From NCBI RefSeq assembly GCF_005144585.1, contig NZ_SSMQ01000004.1, positions 62,001 through 126,000 on the forward strand: a stretch of 64,000 nt of DNA, in the 5' to 3' direction. The position numbers and the translations under genes are program-made. This DNA comes from Polyangium fumosum (GTDB taxonomy: Bacteria > Myxococcota_A > Polyangia > Polyangiales > Polyangiaceae). Below the pieces are notes generated by a model, which was given only the letters and a program-made list of their open reading frames with translations, was not told where the DNA came from and ran no database searches. Of the stretch, positions 51,505-62,989 are shown one piece after another. Position 1 is the stretch's first letter. The number at the start of each line of letters is the position of its first letter.

Positions 51505-53085
51505 TCAGTGCCGGAAATGCCGGACGCCCGTGAAGATCATCGCAGCGCCGGCCTTGTCGGCGGCCGCGATCACGTCGGCGTCCTTCACGCTCCCGCCCGG
51601 CTGCACGAAGGCGGTGACGCCCGCTTCGAGGGCAAGCTCGACGCCGTCCGGGAACGGGAAAAACGCGTCGGAGGCGAGCACGGCGCCGCGGGCCTCGGCC
51701 TCGGCCTTGCGGCACGCGATGCGCACGCTCTCGACGCGCGACATCTGCCCCGCGCCCACGCCCACCGTGCGGCCGTCCTTGGCGAGGACGATGGCGTTCG
51801 ACTTCACGTGCTTGCAGACCTTCCACGCGAGGTCGAGCGCCGCGAGCTCCTCCGGCGTCGGCGCGCGCCTCGTGACGACCCGCGCCTTCTCGACCTCGCC
51901 GCGCGCCGTCGCGTCGCGCCCCTGCACGACGAGGCCGCCGCCCACGCGCTTCCAGGTGAGCTCGTCGAGCTCGGCCGGCAGGAGCACGCGCGTGGCGAGC
52001 AAGCGCAGGTTCTTCTTCGCGCGGAGGACCGGGAGCGCGTCGTCCGCGAACGAAGGCGCCACGACGCACTCGAGGAACGTCTCGGCGAGCGCCTCGGCCG
52101 TCGCCCGATCGACGGGCCGATTCAGCGCGACGATCCCGCCGAAGGCGCTGAGGGCATCGGCGTCTCGCGCGAGCCGATACGCGCGCTCGATGGAATCGGC
52201 CACGGCCACGCCCGAGGGGTTCGCGTGTTTCACCACGACGGCCGCGGGCCGCTCGTGCTCACGTACGGCTTCGAGCGCGGCGTCGACGTCGACGAGGTTG
52301 TTGAACGAGAGCTCCTTGCCGCCGGCGCCGAGCGCGTCGGCGAGCGAGAGCGAGCCTTCGGGCGCCACGCGCTCGCGATAAAACGCGCCCGATTGATGCG
52401 GGTTTTCGCCGTACCGGAGGCCGTACGCGCGTTCGAACGTGAGCGTCAGGTACCGCGGATACGCCTCGCGCTTCGGCTGCGCCTTCTCCTCGGCCGGATC
52501 CGGATCCCCGAGCGACGACAGATACGCCGACACCGCGCCGTCGTACGCGGCCGTGTGCGCGAACGCCTTGGCCGCGAGCTTGCGGCGCGTCGCGGCCGAC
52601 ACCTCGCCGCTGCTCGCCTCGATCTCGGCGAGCACGGCCTCGTAATCGGCCGGATCACACACGACGGCGACGCGCCCGTGGTTCTTCGCGGCGCTGCGCA
52701 CCATCGCGGGCCCGCCGATGTCGATCTGCTCGATGACCTCCGCGAGGAGCACGCCCGGCTTCGCGACGGTCTGCGTGAAGGGGTAGAGGTTCACGGCGAC
52801 GAGGTCGATCGGGGCGCCGCCGAGGCGCTCGAGATCGGCTTGATCGATGTCGCCGCGCATGAGGATGCCGCCGTGCACGCGCGGATGGAGCGTCTTCACG
52901 CGCCCGCCCATCACCTCGGGCGAGCCCGTGAAGGACTCCACGCTGGTGACGGCGAGCCCCGCGTCTGCGAGCGCTTTGAGCGTGCCGCCGGTCGAGAGGA
53001 TCTCCACGCCCCGCGCCGCGAGCGCGCGCGCGAACGGAAGGAGTCCCGCCTTGTCGTAGACCGAGATGAGGGCTCGTCGGATCAT
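51505..53085 (-). CDS. purH: Bifunctional AICAR transformylase / IMP cyclohydrolase
   Basis: A 526-residue PurH of full length, catalysing the last two steps of purine synthesis (AICAR to FAICAR to IMP). The N-terminal cyclohydrolase (MGS-like) domain has [21 protein letters not shown] and [13 protein letters not shown]. The transformylase domain has the catalytic Lys-His in [13 protein letters not shown] and the [13 protein letters not shown] and [13 protein letters not shown] stretches. The C-terminal [14 protein letters not shown] and GVRHFRH are also typical. It follows lon on the same strand with a 78-bp gap. Confidence 0.97.
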   Translation of the reverse strand: MIRRALISVYDKAGLLPFARALAARGVEILSTGGTLKALADAGLAVTSVESFTGSPEVMGGRVKTLHPRVHGGILMRGDIDQADLERLGGAPIDLVAVNLYPFTQTVAKPGVLLAEVIEQIDIGGPAMVRSAAKNHGRVAVVCDPADYEAVLAEIEASSGEVSAATRRKLAAKAFAHTAAYDGAVSAYLSSLGDPDPAEEKAQPKREAYPRYLTLTFERAYGLRYGENPHQSGAFYRERVAPEGSLSLADALGAGGKELSFNNLVDVDAALEAVREHERPAAVVVKHANPSGVAVADSIERAYRLARDADALSAFGGIVALNRPVDRATAEALAETFLECVVAPSFADDALPVLRAKKNLRLLATRVLLPAELDELTWKRVGGGLVVQGRDATARGEVEKARVVTRRAPTPEELAALDLAWKVCKHVKSNAIVLAKDGRTVGVGAGQMSRVESVRIACRKAEAEARGAVLASDAFFPFPDGVELALEAGVTAFVQPGGSVKDADVIAAADKAGAAMIFTGVRHFRH

Positions 53086-53163
53086 GGCGGCGAGCGACTA
53101 GCGCGCCGCGGCGATCCTTGCCAGCAGGGAGACGAGAGGAAACGAGGAGGGAGAGCGCTGGGC

Positions 53164-55656
<2,493 letters not shown>

Positions 55657-55787
55657 CCGACGTCTTTCTCGCCCCGGCGCGCGGGCCGGGGCAAACGGGC
55701 CTACGGGTGATCGCTCGCTCGTGACGATGAGCGAGGCGACGCGAGGAAGAGGATTGGAGTTGGGGGGAGGACGCGCCTCCCCCGGCG

Positions 55788-57044
55788 CTAAGCGAGCTCC
55801 GCTTCTTTCTGGTAAACGATCAGCGGGGCTTCGTGCTTGAGGATGACGTCCTCGCTGACGACGACCTCTTTCACGCCCGCGCGCGAGGGGACGTCGTACA
55901 TGATGTCGAGCATCGCCGCCTCGAGGATGGCCCGCAGGCCACGCGCGCCGCTGTTGCGGTCGAGCGCCTGCCGCGCGACGGCGGTGAGCGCGCCCTTCGT
56001 GAACTTGAGCTTCACGCCGTCCATCTCGAGCAGCTTCTGGTACTGCTTCACGAGGCTGTTCTTCGGCTTCGTGAGGATGTCGATCAGCGCATCCTCGTTC
56101 AGCTCGTGCAGCGTCGCGATGATGGGCAAACGGCCGATGAACTCCGGGATCAGGCCGAACTTGAGGAGATCCTCGGGCTGGACCTGCGAGAGCAGGTCGC
56201 CCAGCTTGAACTCCTTCTTCGACCTGATCTCGGCGCCGAACCCGAGCGTGTTCTGCCCGACGCGGCGCTGGATGATCTGATCAAGCCCGACGAACGCACC
56301 GCCGCAGATGAACAGGATGTTTGTCGTGTCCACCTGCAGGAAATCCTGCTGCGGGTGCTTGCGGCCGCCCTTCGGAGGCACGTTCGCGATCGTGCCCTCG
56401 ATGATCTTCAGGAGCGCCTGCTGCACGCCCTCGCCCGAGACGTCACGCGTGATGCTCGGGTTGTCGCTCTTGCGGCTGATCTTGTCGATCTCGTCGATGT
56501 AGACGATGCCGCGCTGCGCGCGCTCGACATCGTGATCGGCGTTCTGCAAGAGCTGGACGATGATGTTCTCGACGTCCTCACCGACGTAGCCCGCCTCGGT
56601 CAGCGTCGTGGCGTCGGCGATCGCGAAGGGCACGTTGATGATCTTCGCGAGCGTCTGCGCGAGCAGCGTTTTGCCGGAGCCGGTCGGACCGAGCAAAAGG
56701 ATGTTCGACTTCTGCAGCTCGACGTCGTCCGCGTGCACCCGGCTGTCGATGCGCTTGTAGTGATTGTGCACCGCGACCGAGAGGACCTTCTTCGCTCGGT
56801 GCTGCCCGACCACGTACTCGTCGAGGATGGCCTTGATATCGGCCGGCTTGGGGATCGGGGCGGAGCCGGCGTACGGCTCGTCCTTCTCGACCTCCTCGGC
56901 GATGATGTCGTTGCAGAGCCCGATGCACTCGTCGCAAATGTACACCGTCGGCCCAGCGATGAGCTTCTTCACTTCCTTCTGCGATTTGCCGCAAAAGGAG
57001 CAGCTCAGATTGCCGTTCGAGTGATCGTCCCGCCTTCGCTCCAC
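55788..57044 (-). CDS. clpX: ATP-dependent Clp protease ATP-binding subunit ClpX
   Basis: A 418-residue ClpX. The N-terminal zinc-binding domain has [11 protein letters not shown] and CDECIGLC. The AAA+ domain has Walker [13 protein letters not shown], Walker [12 protein letters not shown], the pore loop GYVGEDVEN and the IGF-type ClpP-binding loop variant LGFGAEI. It unfolds substrates for ClpP. The start is a GTG at 57044 after GAGAGGCG. A 439-bp gap separates it from clpP, longer than in many genomes, so a separate promoter is plausible. Lon follows on the same strand with a 131-bp gap. Confidence 0.97.
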   Translation of the reverse strand: MERRRDDHSNGNLSCSFCGKSQKEVKKLIAGPTVYICDECIGLCNDIIAEEVEKDEPYAGSAPIPKPADIKAILDEYVVGQHRAKKVLSVAVHNHYKRIDSRVHADDVELQKSNILLLGPTGSGKTLLAQTLAKIINVPFAIADATTLTEAGYVGEDVENIIVQLLQNADHDVERAQRGIVYIDEIDKISRKSDNPSITRDVSGEGVQQALLKIIEGTIANVPPKGGRKHPQQDFLQVDTTNILFICGGAFVGLDQIIQRRVGQNTLGFGAEIRSKKEFKLGDLLSQVQPEDLLKFGLIPEFIGRLPIIATLHELNEDALIDILTKPKNSLVKQYQKLLEMDGVKLKFTKGALTAVARQALDRNSGARGLRAILEAAMLDIMYDVPSRAGVKEVVVSEDVILKHEAPLIVYQKEAELA

Positions 57045-57483
57045 TTCGCCTCTCGCCTCTCTCGCCTCGCCGCGGCCCTCGCGCCGAAACGGCTGAGGGC
57101 CCTTTTCATTCGAGCGTTCCCGGTGTCCGCAGAGGCGATCACCGAGGCGCTCGACGACGAAAACGATGCTGAAAATCCGCGTTTTTCCAGCGTATCGCCG
57201 TGAGCGGATTCTAGTCCCCTACCCTGTGACCCGCAAGTTAACGCTCGTGCTTCGCGCGCTCGGTCGCCGCCCGTCCCTACGGCTCCAGGCGGCGCGAGGC
57301 GTGCATTTCATGCACCTCGGGGCGCATTCATCTGACCGCAAGTCCCACCCACGACACGGCAAGACGCGTACGGACGGATTGGTTTCGTCCAAGGCGCGTC
57401 CCCTTTCACGCGGCTCCTCATAGCCCGGGCCGCGTGCTCCCCGCCCCCGCCTGCCCTCCGCGGGCGGGCGTCGCGATCCTGCT
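57045..57483. other. clpP-clpX intergenic region
   Basis: About 440 bp between clpP and clpX on the same strand. It is the likely site of a clpX promoter. Short hairpins are present (GTGCATTTCATGCAC near 57301), and a GC-rich stretch near 57440-57470 (GCCCGCC and GGCGGGC) could end clpP transcription. No CIRCE operator or obvious heat-shock element was recognised, and no gene is supported. Confidence 0.45.
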
Positions 57484-58197
57484 TCACAAAGCCTGGGGCG
57501 TGCCCTTGATGCGCTTCGGCAAGACCTCGTCGATCAGGCCGTACTCCTTGGCCTGCGGCGCGCTCAGATAGAAGTCGCGCTCGATGTCCTTGGCGAGCTC
57601 CTCGCGATTCTTGCTCGTCGCGTCGGCGAGGATGTCGATCAAGGTCTCTTTCATCTTCTTGATCTCACGCGCCTGAATCTCGATGTCCGTCGCCTGGCCG
57701 CGCGCGCCGCCGAGGGGCTGATGGATCATCATGCGCGCGTGCGGCAGCGCGTACCTGCGGCCCTTGTGGCCCGCCGCGAGCAGCACCGCGCCCATCGACG
57801 CAGCCTGGCCAATGCACATCGTCGAGACCGGGCAACGGACGTACTGCATCGTGTCGTACATCGCGAGGCCGCTCGTCACGATGCCGCCAGGGCTGTTGAT
57901 GTAGACCTGGATGTCCTTGTCCGGATCCTCGCTCTCGAGGAAGAGGAACTGCGCGATGACGGCGTTCGCCACGAAGTCGTCGATCTCGGTCCCGATGAAG
58001 ACGATCCGGTCCTTCAGCAGACGGCTGAAGATGTTCCACTCGCGCTCGCCGCGATGGGTCACCTCGGTGACCGTCGGCAGGACGTAGCCCTGCTCCCGGA
58101 GCGTGGTGAGGCCCGACGCCCGGTCGCGTTCCACCGCATCGTGGTCCCGCTCGAGAAACTCCATCGCCTGCTTACGTGTCTCGACTCGTCGGATCAT
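57484..58197 (-). CDS. clpP: ATP-dependent Clp protease proteolytic subunit ClpP
   Basis: A 237-residue ClpP. The catalytic triad is complete: Ser in [11 protein letters not shown], His in [12 protein letters not shown], and Asp in [38 protein letters not shown] gives the oxyanion and strand signatures. The N-terminus is about 35 residues longer than E. coli ClpP. An internal ATG (MEFLERDHD) could be the real start or the product may be processed. GGAG lies before the ATG at 58197. Pairs with ClpX. Confidence 0.96.
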   Translation of the reverse strand: MIRRVETRKQAMEFLERDHDAVERDRASGLTTLREQGYVLPTVTEVTHRGEREWNIFSRLLKDRIVFIGTEIDDFVANAVIAQFLFLESEDPDKDIQVYINSPGGIVTSGLAMYDTMQYVRCPVSTMCIGQAASMGAVLLAAGHKGRRYALPHARMMIHQPLGGARGQATDIEIQAREIKKMKETLIDILADATSKNREELAKDIERDFYLSAPQAKEYGLIDEVLPKRIKGTPQAL

Positions 58198-58406
58198 CCA
58201 GGGCTCCGCTGTGGTTCGGCAAAAGGGTGCCGGGAGGCCCTAGTCGTGAGCCAGAAGCCTGCCGTTCGCAAGCCCGAACCGTGGGGTCGGTGTGAAGAAA
58301 TGCGACGGCCGAGCGTGAGCCGTTTTCGCGCTTCCGCGCGGGAATTTCGTTCGCGCTGGGAGAAGGAAGGAAGCCTGGAGAGGCGTCGAACGACGTGAAG
58401 ACGAAA

Positions 58407-58437
58407 ACGGGCGTGCTGGGAACACCAGCACGCCCGT
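58407..58437 (-). terminator. Intrinsic terminator downstream of tig
   Basis: A perfect 13-bp stem (ACGGGCGTGCTGG paired with CCAGCACGCCCGT) with a 5-nt loop. Read on the minus strand it follows the tig stop by about 30 nt and is followed by a short T run (TTTTCG), so it should end the tig transcript and separate it from clpP. Confidence 0.85.
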
Positions 58438-58467
58438 TCGTGAAACCGCAGATCGAGTGCGAAGCTC

Positions 58468-59733
58468 TCAGGCTTCCGTGATCTTCGAGGCGGCCTCGAT
58501 GAGATCGAGGATCTTGTCCTCCAGGATCATGCCGATCAGCATCTCCTGCTTCTTCGGATCGCGGTACTCGGCCTTGACCTTGGCGACGTTCTTGCCGGTC
58601 TGCTCGGCGAGCTCCTCGTAGCCCTTGTCGATGTCCTGCGGCGTGACCTGGACCGTCTTCGCCTTCGCGATCTCGGCCATGAGCAAGCCCGCGCGGACCT
58701 TCGTCTCGGCGTCGGCGTGCACGCGCGCGCGAAGCTCGGGCGTCATCTCGAGGCGCTGGCCCTGGCGGCGCGCCGCCGTGACGAGCTCGCGCTCCGTGAG
58801 CTGCGCCTGCTGCTCGACGAGCGAGGGCGGCACCGGGATCGGGTTCGCCTTGCAGAGCTCGAAGACGAGCTTCTCCGCGACGGAGTCGGTCGCCTTCTGC
58901 TTGAGCTCCTTCTCGATCTTCGCCGAGAGCGCCGTGCGCATGGCCTCGAGGTTCTCGTGGCCCACGTCCTTCGCAAACTCGTCGTCGACCTCGGGGAAGT
59001 TCCGCTCGCGGACCTCCTTCAGCAAGACGTGGAACGTGCCCGTCTTGCCGCGGAGCGACTCGTTCGTGTGACGCTCCGAGAAGCTCACCGTCGCGTCCTT
59101 GGACTCGCCGACGTTCATGCCGGTGAGCACGTCCTCGATCTCCTTGAAGACCTGACCGCTGCCGATCTCGGTCTCGATCTCCTGCTCTTTCCCCTCACGG
59201 ACCTTGCCGTCGACGTCGAGGGTGAAGGCGATGCGCACGAGGTCGCCAGCCTTCGCAGGACGCTCGGGCTCGGGCGCGGAGAGCGTCGCGTGCTCGCGGC
59301 GGAGGCGCGCGACCTCGGCGTCGATCGCGTCGGCCGTGACCTCGGTCTTCGGCCGGCTGACCTCGAAGCCCTCCCACTTCACCTCGGCGATGTCGGGGCG
59401 GACCTCGAAGCGCGCCTTGTAGGAGAACGACTCCTCCGGGCGAAGCTCGACGGGGGCAATGTCAGGCTGCGAGAGCGGCTGCACCTGCTGCGACGCGAGG
59501 GCACGGTTCAGCGTGGTGTCGACCAGCCGGCGGGCGACGTCCGCGTGGATGCTGCCCGCGTAAAGATGGGCGAGCACATGGCGCGGCGCCTTGCCTTGGC
59601 GGAAGCCCCTCACGCGGGCGGAGCGCTGGAGGTTGGCGTAGGCCTTGTCCACCTCGGTGCGAACCTGCTCGGCAGGAATCTCAACCTTGAGCTCGACGAG
59701 GACCGGGGAGAGCTTTTCGACGGTGACTTGCAT
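58468..59733 (-). CDS. tig: Trigger factor, ribosome-associated chaperone
   Basis: A 421-residue trigger factor with all three domains. The ribosome-binding domain begins MQVTVEKLSPV and includes RGFRQGKAPRHVL (the GFRxGKxP ribosome-docking signature). A PPIase/FKBP-like domain occupies about residues 150-240. The helical C-terminal domain ends LDLIEAASKITEA. It assists folding of nascent chains at the ribosome exit. The ATG at 59733 gives the conserved N-terminus, though no good ribosome-binding site precedes it. An ATG 33 nt upstream exists. It is upstream of clpP, as in many bacteria, with its own terminator. Confidence 0.95.
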   Translation of the reverse strand: MQVTVEKLSPVLVELKVEIPAEQVRTEVDKAYANLQRSARVRGFRQGKAPRHVLAHLYAGSIHADVARRLVDTTLNRALASQQVQPLSQPDIAPVELRPEESFSYKARFEVRPDIAEVKWEGFEVSRPKTEVTADAIDAEVARLRREHATLSAPEPERPAKAGDLVRIAFTLDVDGKVREGKEQEIETEIGSGQVFKEIEDVLTGMNVGESKDATVSFSERHTNESLRGKTGTFHVLLKEVRERNFPEVDDEFAKDVGHENLEAMRTALSAKIEKELKQKATDSVAEKLVFELCKANPIPVPPSLVEQQAQLTERELVTAARRQGQRLEMTPELRARVHADAETKVRAGLLMAEIAKAKTVQVTPQDIDKGYEELAEQTGKNVAKVKAEYRDPKKQEMLIGMILEDKILDLIEAASKITEA

Positions 59734-59803
59734 GGGCGTTCGTTGGAAGGAACGGCGCCATGCCATGCACGGCGGGAGGGGTCAAGCGAGGGCGGGTTTG
59801 AAG

Positions 59804-59844
59804 ACAAAAAAAGAGCCCCGACGGAGAGGCGCCGTCGGGGCTCT
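59804..59844 (-). terminator. Intrinsic terminator downstream of the small acidic protein gene
   Basis: A 13-bp perfect stem (AGAGCCCCGACGG paired with CCGTCGGGGCTCT) with a 7-nt loop. On the minus strand it is followed by seven to eight T residues (plus strand GACAAAAAAA at 59804). It lies between the small gene at 60076 and tig, so it should end the transcript of the small gene. Confidence 0.85.
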
Positions 59845-60021
59845 GGTGGACGTTCGGGACTTCGGATCACCTTCGGTGTCCTGCGCCCCGAACCCCCGCG
59901 GGTCCAAGCAACCCAGGAGGTCTGGCGAGACGTAGGGCTCGGCCCCCCGATGCGTCCGATGCCGGAGGGCATCGGGTGGACGCTCGGGGCTTCGGATCAC
60001 CTTGGGTGTCCTCATGCCCCG
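59845..60021. repeat. Pair of 46-bp imperfect direct repeats
   Basis: GGTGGACGTTCGGGACTTCG followed by GATCACCTTCGGTGTCCTGC at 59845 recurs, with about six substitutions, at 59975 (GGTGGACGCTCGGGGCTTCG, then GATCACCTTGGGTGTCCTC). Both copies read on into a CCCCG block. The repeats lie in the 342-bp gap between tig and the small acidic protein gene, next to the terminator. Nothing else coding was seen in this gap. Confidence 0.7.
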
Positions 60022-60075
60022 CGCTCCCTCGGGCGCATCGGGGGACGGAGGCCCGCCCGCGGCGGGCCCCCTGCC

Positions 60076-60246
60076 TCAGAAGTCGCGCATCGAAGCGAAG
60101 GGATCGTCGTCCTGGTCGAGTTCGATCTCCTCCTCGAAGGAGGTGTCCTCGACGATGTCCTCGAGGCTCAGGTTGACGCGGGTACCCGCGCGGATGATCT
60201 CACGCTCGAACTCGGCGAAGTTCTGGAAGCTCTTCGGCAGCGGCAT
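60076..60246 (-). CDS. Small acidic protein upstream of tig
   Basis: A 56-residue protein missed by longest-frame calling because the frame is open upstream to 60402. The ATG at 60246 has GAGGAGAG 5 nt before it. The first half is mixed (MPLPKSFQNFAEFEREIIRA). The second half is strongly acidic (EDTSFEEEIELDQDDDPF) and ends SMRDF. No family was recognised. A clean intrinsic terminator lies downstream at 59804-59844, which supports a real monocistronic gene. It could be a small regulatory protein. Confidence 0.7.
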   Translation of the reverse strand: MPLPKSFQNFAEFEREIIRAGTRVNLSLEDIVEDTSFEEEIELDQDDDPFASMRDF

Positions 60247-60703
60247 GGCTCTCTCCTCGGCAGCGCGCAGGTTCGGCAGCCCGCGCGCGAAATCAGCGCT
60301 CAGGTCGATCGGCGGTCGTGGTTCGGGAAAAGCGGCAGGACGCGGGCAGACGCGGGCAGGCTCGGCGCGGCCCAAAAGGCACGCGCGAGCACGCGGTCGC
60401 ACGCGGTCGACTCGTGGTGGGTGGCGAGAGCGCTCGCGAGCCGAAGCCCGTGCGCCCCAGCGCCCCTTCGGCCCCCGGAACGGCGCGACGTCGTGGACGT
60501 CGATGACGTTGTCCTACATGCACCCACAGCGAGCGACATGTGCGCCACTGTAGATACTGGTGAGTCAAGGGCCAAAAAAACGTGATCGACGTGCCCTCGA
60601 CGGGGGGGCGAGGGTCGTGTAATCAGCCGCTATCCACGGGATCGTCCCCCGGGACGGACGACCCTCCACCGCGCCTTCAGGCGCGGCGTTCCCGGCACAT
60701 TTC
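60247..60703. other. Divergent region upstream of parA
   Basis: About 460 bp between the divergent small acidic protein gene and parA. Open frames on the plus strand here are Arg/Pro-rich and without a ribosome-binding site. The part nearest parA carries nested inverted repeats (60610-60686). I looked for a parS-like site (CACGTG-centred TGTTNCACGTGNAACA) and saw none here. Confidence 0.5.
60610..60686. promoter_or_regulatory. Nested inverted repeats in the parA leader
   Basis: GAGGGTCGT (60610-60618) is complementary to ACGACCCTC (60658-60666). Inside this pair is a small CGTCCC/GGGACG hairpin (60643-60656), and just after it a perfect 7-bp stem with a TTCA loop (CCGCGCC paired with GGCGCGG, 60669-60686). 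The last hairpin ends 17 bp before the parA ATG. It could be an autoregulatory operator or an RNA structure in the leader. Confidence 0.5.
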
Positions 60704-61501
60704 ATGGCCCCTTCGCCCCTCATCTATGCCGTCGCCAACCAGAAGGGCGGCGTCGGCAAAACGACGACCTCGGTGAACCTGGCCGCGAGCCTCGCCGCAG
60801 CCGAGAAGCGGACGCTGCTCGTGGACTGCGATCCGCAGGGCAACGCTTCGAGCGGGGTCGGCGTGCGCCGGCCCAACATCGAGCGCTCGCTCTACGACGT
60901 GCTCATCGGCCGCTCGACGCTGCGCGAGTCGGTGATCTCGACGTCGGTGCCGCGGCTCGACGTGGTGCCGGCGACGCAGGACCTCGTGGCTGCAGAGATC
61001 GAGCTGGTCGACGCGCCCGACCGCGCGACGAAGCTCCGTGACGCGCTGCGGCCCCACGTCGCGGGCTACGAGTACGTGATCCTCGACTGCCCGCCGAGCC
61101 TGGGGCTGCTCACGCTGAACGCGCTCGTGGCCGCGGACCGGGTGCTCGTGCCGCTGCAGTGCGAGTACTACGCGCTGGAGGGGCTCACGTACCTGATGGC
61201 GACCATCGACCGCGTGAAAGCGGCCTTCAACCCGGACCTCGGCGTCGAGGGGATCGTGCTCACGATGTACGATGGGCGGACCTCGCTGACGCACCAGGTC
61301 GCTGACGAGGTGAAGGGTCACTTCAAGGTCTTCGACTCGATCATCCCGCGCAACGTGAAGCTCTCCGAGGCGCCGTCGCACGGGAAACCGGTGCTGCTCT
61401 ACGACGCCTCGTCGAAAGGCGCGCAGGGCTACCTGAGCCTGGCGCGCGAGATCCTCGACGTGAACCGGCCGAAAGGCAAAGCCGCGAGGCCGAGGCCATG
61501 A
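60704..61501 (+). CDS. parA: Chromosome partitioning ATPase ParA
   Basis: A 265-residue ParA/Soj. The deviant Walker A motif is VANQKGGVGKTTTSVNLAAS, Walker A' is LLVDCDPQGNASSG, and Walker B context is YVILDCPPSLGLLTLNAL. It is the short chromosomal type without an N-terminal HTH. Its stop overlaps the ATG of parB (ATGA), so the pair is translationally coupled. ParA binds DNA non-specifically as an ATP dimer and moves the ParB-parS complex. It is distinct from the zinc-ribbon ParA at 49910. Confidence 0.96.
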   Translation: MAPSPLIYAVANQKGGVGKTTTSVNLAASLAAAEKRTLLVDCDPQGNASSGVGVRRPNIERSLYDVLIGRSTLRESVISTSVPRLDVVPATQDLVAAEIELVDAPDRATKLRDALRPHVAGYEYVILDCPPSLGLLTLNALVAADRVLVPLQCEYYALEGLTYLMATIDRVKAAFNPDLGVEGIVLTMYDGRTSLTHQVADEVKGHFKVFDSIIPRNVKLSEAPSHGKPVLLYDASSKGAQGYLSLAREILDVNRPKGKAARPRP

Positions 61502-62409
61502 GCACGGATCCGAAAAACGCGCCGCGCCGCGCCCTCGGACGCGGGCTCGACGCGCTCCTGCCCGCCGCCGCGCCCCCGTCGCCGTCCGGCGCGTCGTACG
61601 GCGACAAGAGCGTGTTCACGTGCCCGATCGAGCGCATCGGCCCGCAGCCCGGTCAGCCGCGGCAGCACTTCGACGACGAGGCGCTCGAAGAGCTCGCCGC
61701 GTCGATCCGGGAGCACGGGATCCTGGAGCCGATCGTCGTGCGCCGCGCGCAGGCGGGCGCCGACAAGTACGAGATCATCGCGGGCGAGCGGAGGTGGCGC
61801 GCGGCGCAACGCGCGGGCCTGAAGGACGTGCTCGTCGTCGTGAAGGACGTCTCGCCGAAGGAGGCGTTCGAACTCGCGCTCGTCGAGAACGTGCAGCGCG
61901 AGGACCTGAACCCGATCGAACTTGCTGAGGCCTTCGACAGGCTGCTCCGGGAGCACGGCTACACGCAGGAATCGCTCGCGGAGCGCGTGGGCAAGAACCG
62001 CACGACGGTGACGAACAGCCTGCGGCTCTTGAAGCTGCCCGCGCGCGTGCGCTCGATGGTGATCGGCGGCGACCTCACCGAGGGCCACGCGCGCGCGCTG
62101 CTCGGCGCGCCCGACGACAAGGCGATGGAAGAGATCGCCGACAAGGCGGTGCGGGGTCGGTTGCCGGTGCGGAAGGTCGAAGAACTCGTGCGCACCTCGC
62201 GCGGCCCGAAGGAGGGCGGCGGAGGCAAAGGCACGAAGGCCGACGCGCCCGCGCCGAAGTCGCCGGGGGTGAAGGACCTGGAAGCGCGGCTCATGCGCAA
62301 GCTCGGCGCGAAGGTCGAGGTGCGCGACAAGGACGGGAGCGGCGAGATCGCGATCGCGTACGGATCGCTCGACGAACTCGAGCGCATTCTTTCCCTGCTC
62401 GGCGCCTGA
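61498..62409 (+). CDS. parB: Chromosome partitioning protein ParB
   Basis: A 303-residue ParB. The N-terminal ALGRGLDALLP is the ParA-contact region. The CTP-binding domain follows with QPRQHFDDEALEELAASIRE and the box GERRWRAAQRAG, then ALVENVQREDLNPIELAEAF. The helix-turn-helix (ESLAERVGKNRTTVTNSLRL) reads parS. A Lys/Gly-rich linker leads to the C-terminal dimerisation domain (LEARLMRKLGAKVEVRDKDG). All CTPase motifs are present. No parS site was recognised within this window, although parS is usually close. Confidence 0.96.
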   Translation: MSTDPKNAPRRALGRGLDALLPAAAPPSPSGASYGDKSVFTCPIERIGPQPGQPRQHFDDEALEELAASIREHGILEPIVVRRAQAGADKYEIIAGERRWRAAQRAGLKDVLVVVKDVSPKEAFELALVENVQREDLNPIELAEAFDRLLREHGYTQESLAERVGKNRTTVTNSLRLLKLPARVRSMVIGGDLTEGHARALLGAPDDKAMEEIADKAVRGRLPVRKVEELVRTSRGPKEGGGGKGTKADAPAPKSPGVKDLEARLMRKLGAKVEVRDKDGSGEIAIAYGSLDELERILSLLGA

Positions 62410-62437
62410 ACGAGACGTGTGAGGGCGGGCGCTTGCG

Positions 62438-62989
62438 GTGCCCGCCGGCTCGCCGCACGATGCCCAGGTGCCGAACGTCGTGCCCGCGCTCGCGATGTTC
62501 TTCGGGCTGATGGTGCTCGCTGGCTTCGTGCCACAACCGCTGACGCCCGCGACGCTCCTGGCCGCGAAGACAGCGCCGCCGTGGGCCCTTGCGCTCGTCG
62601 CGGCCGTAGCGGCGGCGAGCGCGGCGTTCGTGGATCATCGGCTCGTGCGCACGACCTTCCAGATCAAGGCGCTCGCGGAGATCCGGAAGAAGCCGCTTTT
62701 CCAGCGCGCAGAAGGCTGGGTGAAGGTCGCGCCGTTCCTGACGACGGCGGCATTCGCGGCGCTGCCGCTGCCGTTCATCATCGTGCGTGTCTTGATGCCG
62801 CTCACGGGGTACCCGGCGTGGCGATACGCCGTGGCCGTGGGGCTCGGGCGGGCGCCGCGCATCTACGTGATCGCGGTCGTGGGCAAGGAGCTCGACATCC
62901 CGACCGAGCTCCTCGTCGGGGCCCTCGCGCTCGGCGCACTCGTCTCGATCGCCGCGTACGTGCAGCAGAGGCGCGCGCCGAAGGCGTGA
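62438..62989 (+). CDS. Small VTT/DedA-like membrane protein
   Basis: A 183-residue membrane protein, smaller than standard DedA proteins. It has about four hydrophobic segments. The region FAALPLPFIIVRVLMPLTGY, then RYAVAVGLGRAPRIYVIAVV resembles the core of the VTT (SNARE-associated/DedA) domain, a family of lipid scramblase or transporter-like proteins. The start is a GTG at 62438. A GTG at 62468 (VPNVVPAL) is an alternative. It lies 28 bp after parB on the same strand, so co-transcription is possible. Family assignment is tentative. Confidence 0.65.
   Translation: MPAGSPHDAQVPNVVPALAMFFGLMVLAGFVPQPLTPATLLAAKTAPPWALALVAAVAAASAAFVDHRLVRTTFQIKALAEIRKKPLFQRAEGWVKVAPFLTTAAFAALPLPFIIVRVLMPLTGYPAWRYAVAVGLGRAPRIYVIAVVGKELDIPTELLVGALALGALVSIAAYVQQRRAPKA

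Noticed and set aside
58313-58332. GTGAGCCGTTTTCGCGC upstream of clpP as a fourth ECF element
   Set aside because: It matches the first block and spacer start of copy 1, but the second block TCGAYCCACTT is absent (CCGCGCGGG instead). It also points towards the end of tig, not towards a gene start.
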